From Rhynchopus euleeides (taxonomy: Eukaryota; Euglenozoa; Diplonemea; Diplonemida; Diplonemidae): a stretch of 64,000 nt of DNA. The stretch's first letter is position 1. Every line of letters begins with the position of its first letter. The notes below the pieces were generated by a model. That model did no database searches, had not been told where the DNA came from, and saw nothing but the letters and a program-made list of their open reading frames with translations. Position numbers and translations under genes: made by a program. Of the stretch, positions 29,363-38,679 are shown piece by piece. The stretch spans positions 248,001-312,000 of the forward strand of contig OY723306.1 in the NCBI GenBank assembly GCA_963210315.1. Reading direction: 5' to 3'.

Positions 29363-31161
29363 TTAACGCGATATGGCTGCAACCGCCGCGTATCTCGCAG
29401 GGAGGGGCGCCAGGGGGACAGGGCACGGCGATGCCACAGTGCCTCGGGTAAACTCGTCTGCTCTCTGTGCATGCGTAGGCACCCACTGAGCGGAAACGGA
29501 GATGCCCGCACCGTCCGCGGTGTCAAACAAGGCACACAACAAGTCATTCGCGAGGTAATTCTTGCTGTGGCCCTTGTTGATAGCTGCCACCGCTGCCGTG
29601 TTGTCCACCTGCAACCCCAACGCACAGCCCGGCCGCGTAGCGGCTGCGAGGCGTGTCGCCTGGAGCGCTGCGAAGAGCTCTTTGACATATATATGGTGGG
29701 CGAGGGGTTCATCAAAACAGCCCTGGACAATCGGCTCGGGGTCTAACTCCAGAAGGGCTGCCCATTCTGTGTCGGAAGCGTCAGACCACGCCGTGACCGA
29801 GGGCCCCGAAGCCCCTGCCTCAACCCACACATTCTGGCCCAGATCGGCCGAAATCAGAGAAAGATCAGCGAGAATAGAGGGGGGGATGTCGAGAGGGCGG
29901 TCCCACTGCTCCGGTTCCGCAACCAGCTTGGCCGCGGATCTCCTGAGGAAGGCGAGGGAGGCGCGGAAGTAGCAGAGACGCCTCTGCGTCGAGAACAGAA
30001 ACCAAATCATACCGCCGAAAACCTTGTAGAACTCCCGGGAAGTAGCCCTGTTCTCGCGAACCGCCGCCACGGCCGCCGAGGCAAGGAATTTCGACACCCA
30101 ATCGGGGTCCGACCTGAAGCGCTTAGGCGACGACTCCAGATCAAATTCCAACCCCAAGGCGATGAACCGCGACTGCGGTGTGCCGAACTCCGCACCCTCG
30201 TTGAGCTCGGCGCCCACCGACTCGGCCTTGCCGAGGAATCGGGCGTATCTCTCGGCTGCATCCTCCCGGCTATCTCCAACCACAAACCAGTTGTCCACCC
30301 AAGACAGCCCATCCTCCAGGGGGAGAAGCACGCGTGAGGCCCTCTGCGCGATGCACGGCGCCCAGCTCCAGCCCATGCACATCACCCGCAGCGAGGTGCG
30401 CCGAAACGGGCCCCGCTCCCCAGCCAGATTCACCCCGAAGAAGTCGCGGACCCCGTCCCCCAGGGGGAACTGGTAGAACCAGCTCTTCCCGTCAGCCTGC
30501 ACCACGAATTCGGCCGCCAGGAACCTCCGGACCACCTCGTGGATCGACGGGAGGAGCATCGGTGGTGGGTCCCGCATCAGCCGGTTCAGCTTTCGCCCGT
30601 CGCATACCAAACGCAGCAGCCCGCTCTTTTTCTCCACGGTGAACGCCGGGAGGACCACCTTCGGCGCGTCTGCCAACCCCAGCACCCCCCACTCCGAGAG
30701 GTTATCCCAGTGCCGCAGCATGTGCCTCGAGGTCCCGCGCGAAAGAGGCCTGTCGCCCAGATCCACGCCCGGTCGCATGGCCCGCAGGAAAGCGCCCCGG
30801 TCCCGAATCACGTCGATAACCCCTGACAGGATCCCCTCGGAATCCAAAGCCTCTAAGGCGTCGAGGTTCAGACGTGACGTCGATATGGGGGCCAGCTCCC
30901 CCGTGGGGCCACCCCGCGCCGAGGGCGGGCCAAGATGCCGCCCCTCCACCGTCACCCGCGCTTCCCTCGCGTACGTCGCGTTGACGTCCGGCGAGTAGGA
31001 GTCGTCGCCGACCCTCCGAGGAAGAGGAGGAGGAGGGGGCGGCCGTGGCGGCGGTGGAGGCGGAGGCGGAGGTGGAGGCGGTAGCGTGGGAGGCGGCCTG
31101 GGCCGAGGGGTCGCCGGCGGGGAAGGCGTGCCTGGGGGCTCGTACGCCACGCACGCCGTCC
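29363..31161 (-). CDS. Reverse transcriptase-RNase H of the YR retrotransposon
   Basis: The open frame reaches back to 32017, but the part upstream of about 31160 overlaps the recombinase and is low complexity, so translation likely begins near the recombinase stop or by frameshift. RT motifs run from VEKKSGLLRLVCDGRKLN, through the Asp of VVQADGKSWFYQF (motif A), VMCMGWSWAPCIAQR (motif B), to GLSWVDNWFVVGD (motif C), where the usual second Asp of YxDD is Asn. RNase H follows with Asp in AWSDASDTEW, Glu in YVKELFAAL, Asp in QVDNTAAV and Asp in RADEFTRG. A Pro-rich linker (PPPPPP near 31050) separates the N-terminus from RT. All four RNase H acidic residues are present, so the product looks active apart from the motif C change, which may be a family trait. 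Confidence 0.85.
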
Positions 31162-32670
31162 TCAGGAGCTTCCCAGGGAAGGCAGGGCAAAGAGCGACCC
31201 CCGGGATAGCCCCCGGTCGAGCACCATTGATGTGGAGGCCGTCTGCCTCGCCAGCTTCAGCTTCCCCGCCGGGAGGTACCTGGCCAGGGCGTCCAGGGAG
31301 CTGTGGCGGGACAGCTGCCGAAGCGACTCCAGGCACAGCCCCTCTTGCAGGAGCTCCGCCAGAGCCCCCCGACGGAGGGAATGACCACTCAGCTCCGGGT
31401 CCTCCTTCTTCAGCGCCGCCACGATGCGCCGGTAGGTCGTGTCGACCACCAGCGCGCCCGCCGCCCGCCCCGAGATCGCCTCCCGCAGCACCTCCGTCCA
31501 GCACTCCGAGAGGAACAGGCCCGTCGTGACGCCCAGGCGGAACGGGTCGCTCTTCGTCTCCGCCCAGTTCACGGCGACAAACTCGCTCTGGAAAGCGATG
31601 TCCCCGCACTTCAGGCGCACCACGTCCGACACCCGCGCCGCCCCGCACCACCCCAGCACAATCGCGAGCTTCGTGTCGCGGTCGACGTCCTCCCGGCCCA
31701 CCACTGCGGCCACCTGGGCGGATGCTGCTGGCTTCGCTTGGTGCTGCGGTCGGAGGGCCCCCAAGCGCTTCAGACCTCGCTTGAAGTCTTGGAGCAGCTG
31801 GGAGTCCACCACAACCCCCATGCGGCTCATCGCGGCGACCGCCCTCGATACGTACTGTAGGGCGGAGGAGGGCCGGAGTGGGGAGTCCGCTTCGGACATG
31901 AGCCTCTGCACCCAGTAAATGATGCAAAGGTCCCACGGCAAGAGCACACCCGTGGTCTGCTCCCACTCGTGCCGGAACTGGAGGAGTCGCCGGTGGGGCC
32001 CCTCGAGCCCCCTCCACGTCGACGGTGCCAACGCCTCCCCCAGCGTCTTCACCGCGCGCTTGGCGATCCGCTGTGCCTCTCTGGCGGTCAGCGGGTCCTC
32101 CTGTGCCCGTCTCCTTCCCACCCGCGCCGTGGAGAGCACCCCTATGCTCTCCAGCATCGCCGTGAGGGGCGAGCTCACTGCCTGTGGCCCCCCCTCCTGC
32201 TCCGCTGGCTGGTGGGGTGGCCCTGCTGCGGCTGTGGCTGCGAGCTGCGTTGCTGTTGTTGTTGATGTTGATGCTGATGCTGTGGGTGGTGGACCTGGGG
32301 GGAGCGTGGCTGGCGGGCCCGTGCCTTCTCCTTTGCCGCCCGGAGGTACGGAGGAATCTCCGGCTTCCCGAAGAATTCCTCCTCCATCGCGGAGGCCGCC
32401 TCCCATCCGCCCCCCAACACGCCCTCGTTGAGGGCTTCCAGCCTGCAGAACTGGTTCTGCATCAGCCGGACCAGGAGGTCGTCGTAGTCCTCCGGCTCCT
32501 GCAGCGACGGCAGGCTCGTCATGATGAGGTTGATATCCCTCATCCGCGCCTGCGCCTCGTGGGCCTGCGGGCGCAGGGCACCCCCCGCCCGGGCCCCCAG
32601 CAGGGCGTCGTAGCGGCGCAGCTGGTGCAGGTGCACCAGCCCCAGCGTGGCCTCGTCCGCGTGCCACCAC
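31162..32670 (-). CDS. Tyrosine recombinase of the YR retrotransposon
   Basis: The 502-codon frame ends in a phage-integrase-fold catalytic domain. A core-binding region (residues ~190-330, including TWRGLEGPHRRLLQFRHEW) is followed by the catalytic residues: Arg in GAARVSDVVRLKCGDI, the HSLRRG box (His-x2-Arg), His in LSRHSS and Tyr in LARYLPAG. In this superfamily the Tyr attacks DNA and forms a covalent intermediate, and the enzyme would integrate circular cDNA. The first ~150 residues overlap gag out of frame and are Pro/Gly-rich, so the real start is uncertain and may come from a frameshift. The unusual point is that this ORF precedes the RT instead of following it. Confidence 0.88.
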   Translation of the reverse strand: MVARGRGHAGAGAPAPAAPLRRPAGGPGGGCPAPAGPRGAGADEGYQPHHDEPAVAAGAGGLRRPPGPADAEPVLQAGSPQRGRVGGRMGGGLRDGGGILREAGDSSVPPGGKGEGTGPPATLPPGPPPTASASTSTTTATQLAATAAAGPPHQPAEQEGGPQAVSSPLTAMLESIGVLSTARVGRRRAQEDPLTAREAQRIAKRAVKTLGEALAPSTWRGLEGPHRRLLQFRHEWEQTTGVLLPWDLCIIYWVQRLMSEADSPLRPSSALQYVSRAVAAMSRMGVVVDSQLLQDFKRGLKRLGALRPQHQAKPAASAQVAAVVGREDVDRDTKLAIVLGWCGAARVSDVVRLKCGDIAFQSEFVAVNWAETKSDPFRLGVTTGLFLSECWTEVLREAISGRAAGALVVDTTYRRIVAALKKEDPELSGHSLRRGALAELLQEGLCLESLRQLSRHSSLDALARYLPAGKLKLARQTASTSMVLDRGLSRGSLFALPSLGSS

Positions 32671-33518
32671 TCGTCCACGTCCAGGGGGTTGAGAGCCCCG
32701 GCGCCCCTGCGGCTGTCGCTGCTGCCGGCTACGCTGCCGGCCCCGTCCCGCTGCTCCGGCTTTCCGGCCCTCGGTGCTCCGGCGCCGGCTCCGGAGCCCG
32801 TCCCGTTTCCCCGCAGGCGGGCCAGCTCCGCCTGGAGGTCCGCCACCTCCCGCATCCGCCGCACCTCCTCCCGGAGGGAAGCCACCTCGTCCTGGGGGGC
32901 TGCAGCCCGGCTCGCACCTGCCTCAGCCCTTACCCTCGCGTGCTCCGCGAGGGCCGTCTCCCGCTGGGCCTTGGCCCGCTCCTCCATCACCAACGCGGCG
33001 TTCCGCGTCTTCTCCCTCTCAAGGGCCAGCTCCGCCTCGAGGCGGGCTCTCACCTCCGCGTGCCTGGCGGACTCCTCGGCGACCATGGCCCGCGCCTGCG
33101 CCTCCGTGACGGCGTTTGAGGCCGCCGCCTCCACCGACGCCACCTTCGAGTCCGACTCCGCCCCCGTCACCCGCTGTGCCGCAGCGGATTCCACCTTCGC
33201 CGCATGCGCCGCTGCATTCGCGGATGCGATGTGCATCCCCGCCGCCGCCTCCGCGTTGGCGGCCCTCGTAGCCGCCCCCGCCTCCACCCCCGCCGCGTGC
33301 ACCCTCGCGTGCGCCTCCACCTGCGTGGCCCGGATGTCGGCCCCCGCGACCTCGCGAGTGGCCACCTCGCGGGCGTTGGCGGTGGTCACTGCCGCCAGCG
33401 CCTGCCCCATCGCCATCCCGAAGTCGCCCGCCGGGAGGGGGGCGGACAAGGCATCCGGGTTGCCCGCGCCGCGCCCCACTCCGGACAGCACCAGCTCCGA
33501 GTTCTGCACGCCAGGCAT
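32175..33518 (-). CDS. Gag-like ORF of the YR retrotransposon
   Basis: About 447 residues from the ATG at 33518 (the frame extends to 33581). The N-terminal half is Ala-rich with Glu/Arg heptad-like spacing (AEVRARLEAELALEREKTR, then EVRRMREVADLQAELARL), predicting a long coiled coil that could drive particle assembly. The C-terminal part has a folded-looking segment (LDVDEWWHADEATLGLVHLH, then LVRLMQNQFCRLEALNEG) and a His/Gln-rich basic tail that may bind RNA. There is no CCHC knuckle. Position as the first ORF in the element, not sequence similarity, is the main reason for the gag call. Its end overlaps the recombinase ORF by about 495 bp in a different frame, suggesting frameshifting or reinitiation for the next product. 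Confidence 0.75.
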   Translation of the reverse strand: MPGVQNSELVLSGVGRGAGNPDALSAPLPAGDFGMAMGQALAAVTTANAREVATREVAGADIRATQVEAHARVHAAGVEAGAATRAANAEAAAGMHIASANAAAHAAKVESAAAQRVTGAESDSKVASVEAAASNAVTEAQARAMVAEESARHAEVRARLEAELALEREKTRNAALVMEERAKAQRETALAEHARVRAEAGASRAAAPQDEVASLREEVRRMREVADLQAELARLRGNGTGSGAGAGAPRAGKPEQRDGAGSVAGSSDSRRGAGALNPLDVDEWWHADEATLGLVHLHQLRRYDALLGARAGGALRPQAHEAQARMRDINLIMTSLPSLQEPEDYDDLLVRLMQNQFCRLEALNEGVLGGGWEAASAMEEEFFGKPEIPPYLRAAKEKARARQPRSPQVHHPQHQHQHQQQQQRSSQPQPQQGHPTSQRSRRGGHRQ

Positions 33519-33588
33519 CGGATATGTCGGGGGTTGAAGGGTGGAGTAAAGAGAAGGGAGTAGGTGGGAGTGTTGAACCACGAAAATA

Positions 33589-33733
33589 TTTTTCGTTGAA
33601 CGCAGCCAAATATAAGGCCTAACCTGTTTTGGCGCACGGGTGTGATGACAAAAGGGAAAAGTGCTAGCACGAACATGATGTTGGTCTTCTGGTTATGTCT
33701 GGTTTCTTAGAACACTTAACGTGTATGCAAAAA
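33589..33733 (-). repeat. Split direct repeat A1
   Basis: Matches 29073-29217. It is the 5' end of the element and probably carries its promoter. An A run follows at 33729-33737. Confidence 0.85.
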
Positions 33734-35217
33734 AAAACCCCCCCCCCGAAGCGCCCTCGGGGTGTGTGGGTGGGGCGAGGTGTGGGTGGGTGGGCTGCGG
33801 GGAGACCCCCCCCCCCCCCCCCGCCAGCGCTCTCTCTCTAGAAACCATAGCCATCTAAAGCCGCCACCCCCCCGCTGGCGGTGCACGCCACGGCGGATAA
33901 TCTCCCCAGTTTTGCCACCCTCTTCTGGCCACGCCTCTCCCACCATAAATAAAACAGCCCTTCCAGAACCTACGAGGGCTGCGCCATTGCCAAGCTGTGC
34001 TGAGACTCTTGAAAGCTAAACTAAACCCACCCACCCACCCCCCCCCCCCACACACTCCCGTGCAAAAGGCGACCCCACCCCACCACATCACCACCACAAC
34101 CTCCAGAGACGTTGGAGGGACAGCGTTGGCTTTGCCGACTGAAGACACGTTGTTTGAGCTGACACTACCCTTGGTCCGAACGAGAAAAAAAAACATTTCT
34201 TTGCCCCGCCTTCCGAACAGCCCCGGTGCCAATGTTTCGTCATCTTCTGCCGTAGCGGGGGGCGGGGCCAGTGCTGCTATCATTTTTTTCTCTGAAGAAT
34301 GCGATATCGGTGGGAGGCGGTGAAGTCGATAAGTGAAGAGGTTCTAGGAAGGGTAAATCACAGAGCCGACACCCTGTTCACACTGTCGTGCAGAGGGGTG
34401 GGGTGGGACAGCATCACAGGCAATGGGGTGTGTCTTGTCTAGCGCAACACCACCTCGTCAGAAGCACCTCCTGTGTGTCTATGGGGGGAGATCCTTCGCT
34501 CTGTGTGCCACACTGCGCGTGTCAAACTGTGTCACTTCACAGCCAGTGCTGTGAAGCGGCTCGCTGTTTCTCACACCTTTCTGCAGTTCTGAGCGAAAGG
34601 CCTCCAATGGAAGACAGGGCTGCACGCCGATTGGCATGAAACCGCACCAACCTCTCGGGGGGTGGAGGGTGGGGGGGGGAGAAGTGCGGCGTGCGTGAAA
34701 TTGGGAAGCCACACAGAGCTGCGTGTTGCTGGCAAGCCACCAAAACAGTTCCCACCTCACTCCCCACCCCCCCCCCCACCATCACCCCCGCCCTCACAGT
34801 TTCATCCAGGCGCAGTGAGGGTCTTGTTCCTTTTTCGAAGTAAATCAAAACATGTGCCCAGAGCAATTTCCACTGTCTTGCCCGGCTTCTTTTTTAGGGT
34901 GCGGTTCAACCCAATATCTTTTTTTTGGCAGTGTTGGGGGAGGGGAGGGGTGTTGCGTGCCGGCCATCGTAGGGCTGCATCGGCATGAGATCACTGCCGT
35001 TTCCGGCAGGGTCTAACCCCGGCCCCCCCACCCCCACCCCTGGGAGGGGGATGCGGGCAACGGGCACTTAGGGCATCGGCAGCACGTCGGATTATCCCCG
35101 TGTGCGGAAGGCCATCTCGACGTCGCGCATCTTGCTCGGCAGCAAGCGGGTCATCTCCTTTGCAAGCTCGATTTGCAGCTGTGTGTGGGTGTGGGTGTGT
35201 GGGGTGTGGCGGCATCC
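33734..35217. other. Intergenic, repeat-containing, no gene seen
   Basis: Poly-C runs at about 33740, 33810 and 34040, and pyrimidine stretches. ORFs here are short and proline/arginine-biased. A dispersed repeat occupies 34425-34598. Poly-T and poly-G runs lie near 34920. Confidence 0.5.
34425..34598 (+). repeat. Dispersed repeat (pair with 50047-50217)
   Basis: About 170 bp beginning GGGTGTGTCTTGTCTAGCGC and ending near TTCTGAGCGAA, present in the opposite orientation at 50047-50217. Parts such as ACACAGAGCGAAGGCTCCCA also occur near 43317. No coding capacity, and no terminal structure resolved. Confidence 0.7.
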
Positions 35218-35349
35218 CGGTGGACTCCAGCGGGGGTAGGGTAACCCTTTTCGGGAGTCTCAACTAGGGGGAGTCCAACTCCCGCTAGCGGGAGTCTGAC
35301 TCCCCCTAGCGGGAGTCTTTTCACCTATTTTCACTCATTTTTCCCATGA
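35218..35349 (+). repeat. Left terminal inverted repeat
   Basis: Contains a near-perfect GACTCCCGCTAGCGGGAGTC palindrome (about 35277-35296), a second half-palindrome and the conserved inner segment. Confidence 0.85.
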
Positions 35350-35449
35350 TACCTATGCAATGTGGCACTCGTCACTGAAGTACAGCCACACACACACACA
35401 CCAAACGGACATTTCCACCCATCCCAGCTCGCAGACCTGATTCACAAAA

Positions 35450-36451
35450 ATGGGGAAGACGACAACGAAGCCGGCAGTGAAGGTGGCAGCGAAGCCGGCG
35501 GCGAAGTCGAGTAAGAAGAAGAAGAGCGCAGAGAGTCCCGAGGCTGCGGAGGCGACGAACATTGTGGCTGATTTTTGCACGGCCTTCCTCGTTAAAAAAG
35601 GGGGAAGTGTGCTGACACTGGGATCCATTAGAAGGCTCCTAGCAACGGTGTTGACCGGCAAGGAGATCAACAAGCACAGCCCCCAGGTGGCCAACGCCAT
35701 CACCGCCGTATTCCCTGACATGGACAAGCTCGCTGTGAGGGAGGTCGAGATGATGCAGAAGGACGGCACCCTCCCCGCCACCTACAGGGTTGAGGTGAAG
35801 CGCGGGAAGGTGCAAGACACCAAGTTGGTGGGTGTCACCCTCAAGCCAAAGATGCCCTTGGCTTGGGCGGAGGAGGGCCACAAGAAGAATCCGCTGTACC
35901 AGCGGGTCCTTGCTGCGCTTGCCCCGGCCTACAAGGAGGTCGAGATGAACAACGTGTACACTGCCGTGCAGCAGGAGGAGGATACTACGACGAAGAATGT
36001 GATGCAGCACTTCCCGGTGGTCACCCCGTTGCCTGGGGCAGCCAACATGCATGTGGTGATGCTCGAGGGGCTGTTGACCCGGGTTGAGTTTTCAGTGACA
36101 GGCCTGCAGGTGTCGCTGACGTGTCTTCGCGTGGTCCACGAGGGTTCGACAATCCCCAGCGGCACATACACCGCCACCTATTTCCTCCCCAGGAGCCCTG
36201 CCGATGGCGAGCCCATCACCTGCGAGCAGGTGGAGGGGCAGTTGGCCCTGTGGAAGGTCACCGTTCCTTTGGAACAGCCCCGCGCCACGGTGACCGGCTC
36301 AGGCCAGGCCAACACCTCCACCGTGGGGAGGTACAAGGACCTGCTGGGGATCGACCTCGCACAGCCTGAGGTCCCCGACACAGAGGAAGAAGCCCCTCCG
36401 AGCATCCCGCAGGCCATCACAGTGGAGGAGGACGACATGGACACCCTCTGA
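35450..36451 (+). CDS. Element accessory protein with Lys-rich N-terminus, unrecognised
   Basis: 333 residues. The first 30 residues are Lys/Ala-rich (KTTTKPAVKVAAKPAAKSS, then KKKKS), like a histone-tail or DNA-binding basic extension and a likely nuclear signal. Residues ~35-90 could form a small helical domain (VADFCTAFLVKKGGS, then LGSIRRLLATVLTGKE). The middle (~190-290) looks beta-rich, with a possible FSVTGLQVSLTCLRVVHE sandwich strand pair. The C-terminus is acidic (EEDDMDTL). No family recognised. It lies 203 bp upstream of the transposase-like gene on the same strand inside the inverted repeats, so a transposition accessory role is plausible but unproven. The ATG is preceded by pyrimidine/CA sequence ending near the left terminus. 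Confidence 0.7.
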   Translation: MGKTTTKPAVKVAAKPAAKSSKKKKSAESPEAAEATNIVADFCTAFLVKKGGSVLTLGSIRRLLATVLTGKEINKHSPQVANAITAVFPDMDKLAVREVEMMQKDGTLPATYRVEVKRGKVQDTKLVGVTLKPKMPLAWAEEGHKKNPLYQRVLAALAPAYKEVEMNNVYTAVQQEEDTTTKNVMQHFPVVTPLPGAANMHVVMLEGLLTRVEFSVTGLQVSLTCLRVVHEGSTIPSGTYTATYFLPRSPADGEPITCEQVEGQLALWKVTVPLEQPRATVTGSGQANTSTVGRYKDLLGIDLAQPEVPDTEEEAPPSIPQAITVEEDDMDTL

Positions 36452-36654
36452 GGGAAGCTGGCTGTGCATCAGCCTGCGGAAGTTGAATGATCAGACTGTC
36501 ATGGAAGCCACAAACCCCACACTCCAAAACATCGACAGTTTTTTCGCTTGGCTACATCTGACGTGGTGTGTGTGTTGCAACCTTATTCGGCTCCACTCAC
36601 ACTCGCTCTCACAGGTGTCACAGGGGGTATTTTCAAGACCCATGCCATCGAACC

Positions 36655-38415
36655 ATGTCGAATGCAAATGAAGCGAAGAGTGTCGGGGAGACTCTTGCTG
36701 CCAACCGGCATGCCCTTCGGATGTCTCAACGGACACTCGCCATGGTCAACCAGCTTCATAAGGAGCGTGTTGGTGAGAACCTGGGTGTGTCACGAAAGCG
36801 ACTCCGCGAAATGGAGAAGCCTGCCTGCGAACGTGTTGAATGGCGCCTTTCCCGTGGTTTGCTCGGGGCATTTGAGTTCCTCGAAGAAGAGGCGGGAGAA
36901 TCATCGACAATGCAGTGTAGCGTGCCACTTCTCGGCGTCATGTACACGGACGGATACACGCCACGTAATTCATTACGTTCCGATAACGCACGTGTCCGTC
37001 TGTCTCTCGGGGTCATCAATCCCGAAAACACGATGACTGCGCCGGGTATTACTTTCTCAGACCTTCCGAAAGGTGATCACAAGCTGTTCCAAAATCACGC
37101 GTTGCTGCAACAGATCATGAGGCTGCACAAAGCGAAAATCTTCCGAGGGGTGCATGTCGCGAGTGTGTCCATAGCAAGAATAACCGCCGACCATGCTGAG
37201 CAGTGGGCAACAATGAGGCGATGCGGGGGGCGAGGGCACCGATGCTCACTGTGCGACATCCCAGAAGAACGCTGGTATCAACAGGTGCATCGATACCCGC
37301 ACCTGACTCTCTCTGAGATGAAAGAGGCTGGCTACCCCTCCCTCTTGGCAGGTGTGCTTCCCAATGCCCGCTACGTCACCCCAGCACTCCATGACTGCAA
37401 GGGGCTCGCCATGCGGCTGATCAGGGTACTGGATGAGACAACAAAAAAAATATTCGACAAGACCTGTACAAACCTTGCACTGAATGTGTCGCAGAATGGG
37501 ACAGGTGCTCAGTTCCGGAAGGTCGTGCTTGCCATGTCACAGGACACCACCTACAAGGGCTTGTTCCGCTACCTCTTTGTCTCCCTTGCAGACCTCATGC
37601 ATTTCCGGTATGCAGACATCCCCTGGCGCTTCTGGGGATGCAAGGATGAGTCAGCCCGGATTCCCTTCTTGCGTGCTCGGATCTCAGGGCATATATTTCA
37701 CTGGTTGATGGAGCATGCCGAAAAGGGATCAACGCGCAATGCCTACGTACACAGTCTCCATCATTGGTGGGCTCCAGAAGATGCAGTGCCTCTGCAGAAC
37801 AACGACGAATTTGAAGAAGCAGAGAACGGACATCGCAAGAAAGATGCCGTTACAATCGCCAGCTCCGCAACTTACGAGAGAGATCTTGCAATGGCAGAAG
37901 AGAAGCGGCGCGAATCGGGCATGCCTTGGAAGGTTGCGCACCTGTCGCAGGACGGGATCCTCGGGTATAGAGACGTCATTCTGTGTCCGTGTCTGCACAC
38001 CCGACACGCTCATAGATTGGCTGTGTATGTTCTTTGCACACAGTTGACACAGCTGCAGAAGGGGTTTGTGCACTGCAACACACAGGACTTCGTTGAACCC
38101 AGCAGCGCGCCCTACTTCCTGTTCCGGTTCCCCGAAGGACACCGCAAATTATCGCTCTGCTTGTGCAAAATGCCAATCCCGCTGGGGGCGACTTTCACAC
38201 CATTCGTGTCATCCGAGGCGACTTTGAGCACGCTTGACCAACGCGCACAGCAGGAGGGGGATGACAGTTCTGACGAAGAAGATGAGGAAAGCCTGCAGGA
38301 TGGTTTGTCTTGCCCAAGGTGTAACACAACTACGACAGGCGACGGCCGCACTTTGACACCTCAAATTCTAACCGCTCACCTCCGCAGGTGCAGCCGCTAC
38401 CAGGAGGATAGGTAG
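36655..38415 (+). CDS. Putative transposase with zinc-binding insert
   Basis: 586 residues from the ATG at 36655; the frame reaches 36568, but the short extension has little to recommend it. After a basic N-terminal helix region, LLGVMYTDGYTPRNSLRSDN and ARITADHAEQWATMRRCGG supply candidate catalytic acids. HRCSLCDIPE (Cys-x2-Cys, near residue 197) leads into ALHDCKGLAMRLI (near 245). A Glu-rich segment (NNDEFEEAENGHRKKDA, near 380-396) could hold the third acid, and CPRCN with HLRRC (near 552-580) gives a C-terminal zinc site. An acidic RNase-H core interrupted by a Cys-x2-Cys insert with a following LHxxxG motif is reminiscent of RAG1/Transib, KDZ and related transposases. The assignment to any superfamily is inference. 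Intronless and intact. Confidence 0.65.
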   Translation: MSNANEAKSVGETLAANRHALRMSQRTLAMVNQLHKERVGENLGVSRKRLREMEKPACERVEWRLSRGLLGAFEFLEEEAGESSTMQCSVPLLGVMYTDGYTPRNSLRSDNARVRLSLGVINPENTMTAPGITFSDLPKGDHKLFQNHALLQQIMRLHKAKIFRGVHVASVSIARITADHAEQWATMRRCGGRGHRCSLCDIPEERWYQQVHRYPHLTLSEMKEAGYPSLLAGVLPNARYVTPALHDCKGLAMRLIRVLDETTKKIFDKTCTNLALNVSQNGTGAQFRKVVLAMSQDTTYKGLFRYLFVSLADLMHFRYADIPWRFWGCKDESARIPFLRARISGHIFHWLMEHAEKGSTRNAYVHSLHHWWAPEDAVPLQNNDEFEEAENGHRKKDAVTIASSATYERDLAMAEEKRRESGMPWKVAHLSQDGILGYRDVILCPCLHTRHAHRLAVYVLCTQLTQLQKGFVHCNTQDFVEPSSAPYFLFRFPEGHRKLSLCLCKMPIPLGATFTPFVSSEATLSTLDQRAQQEGDDSSDEEDEESLQDGLSCPRCNTTTTGDGRTLTPQILTAHLRRCSRYQEDR

Positions 38416-38526
38416 GTAGTCCAGAGTCCGGGGAAACTGACAGAAGCAAAACAAGCCCCTCCCCATCCCTCTTCCACCTTCCCCCCGCATGATTTTACCC
38501 CCCACGCCAGTAGACTGTAACTATAT

Positions 38527-38679
38527 CATGGGAAAAATGGATGAAAATAGGTGAAAAGACTCCCGCTAGGGGGAGTCAGACTCCCCCTAGCGGGAGTATA
38601 GACTCCCGCTAGCGGGAGTCTTTGACACCCTCTCAGACTCCCGCTCCCAGACTCCCGCTAGGGCCGCTGGAGTCCACCG
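38527..38679 (-). repeat. Right terminal inverted repeat
   Basis: Mirror of the left terminus with one or two extra GACTCCCGCTAG units, ending CCGCTGGAGTCCACCG. Confidence 0.85.

Larger units (their letters stand above)
29012..33733 (-). mobile_element. Tyrosine-recombinase retrotransposon (PAT/Ngaro-type repeats)
   Basis: Read on the minus strand: repeat A1 (33733-33589), gag, tyrosine recombinase, RT-RNase H, then B1 (29294-29215), A2 (29217-29073) and B2 (29091-29012). A copies (145 bp) match each other and B copies (80 bp) match each other, and both share the TTCGTTGAACGCAGCC segment. That is the split-direct-repeat arrangement of PAT and Ngaro elements. The three ORFs are long and undamaged, so the copy is young. 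No target duplication is expected or seen for recombinase-integrated elements. Confidence 0.9.
35218..38679. mobile_element. Two-gene DNA element with palindromic terminal inverted repeats
   Basis: Left terminus 35218-35349 and right terminus 38527-38679 are inverted repeats. The outermost 16 bp are exact (CGGTGGACTCCAGCGG and its reverse complement). Inside come runs of GACTCCCGCTAGCGGGAGTC-type palindromes, and the innermost part TTTTCACCTATTTTCA and TTTTTCCCATGAT is matched on the right. Two plus-strand ORFs sit inside. They are opposite in strand to every host gene, which supports a mobile origin. I could not identify a target duplication. Confidence 0.8.
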
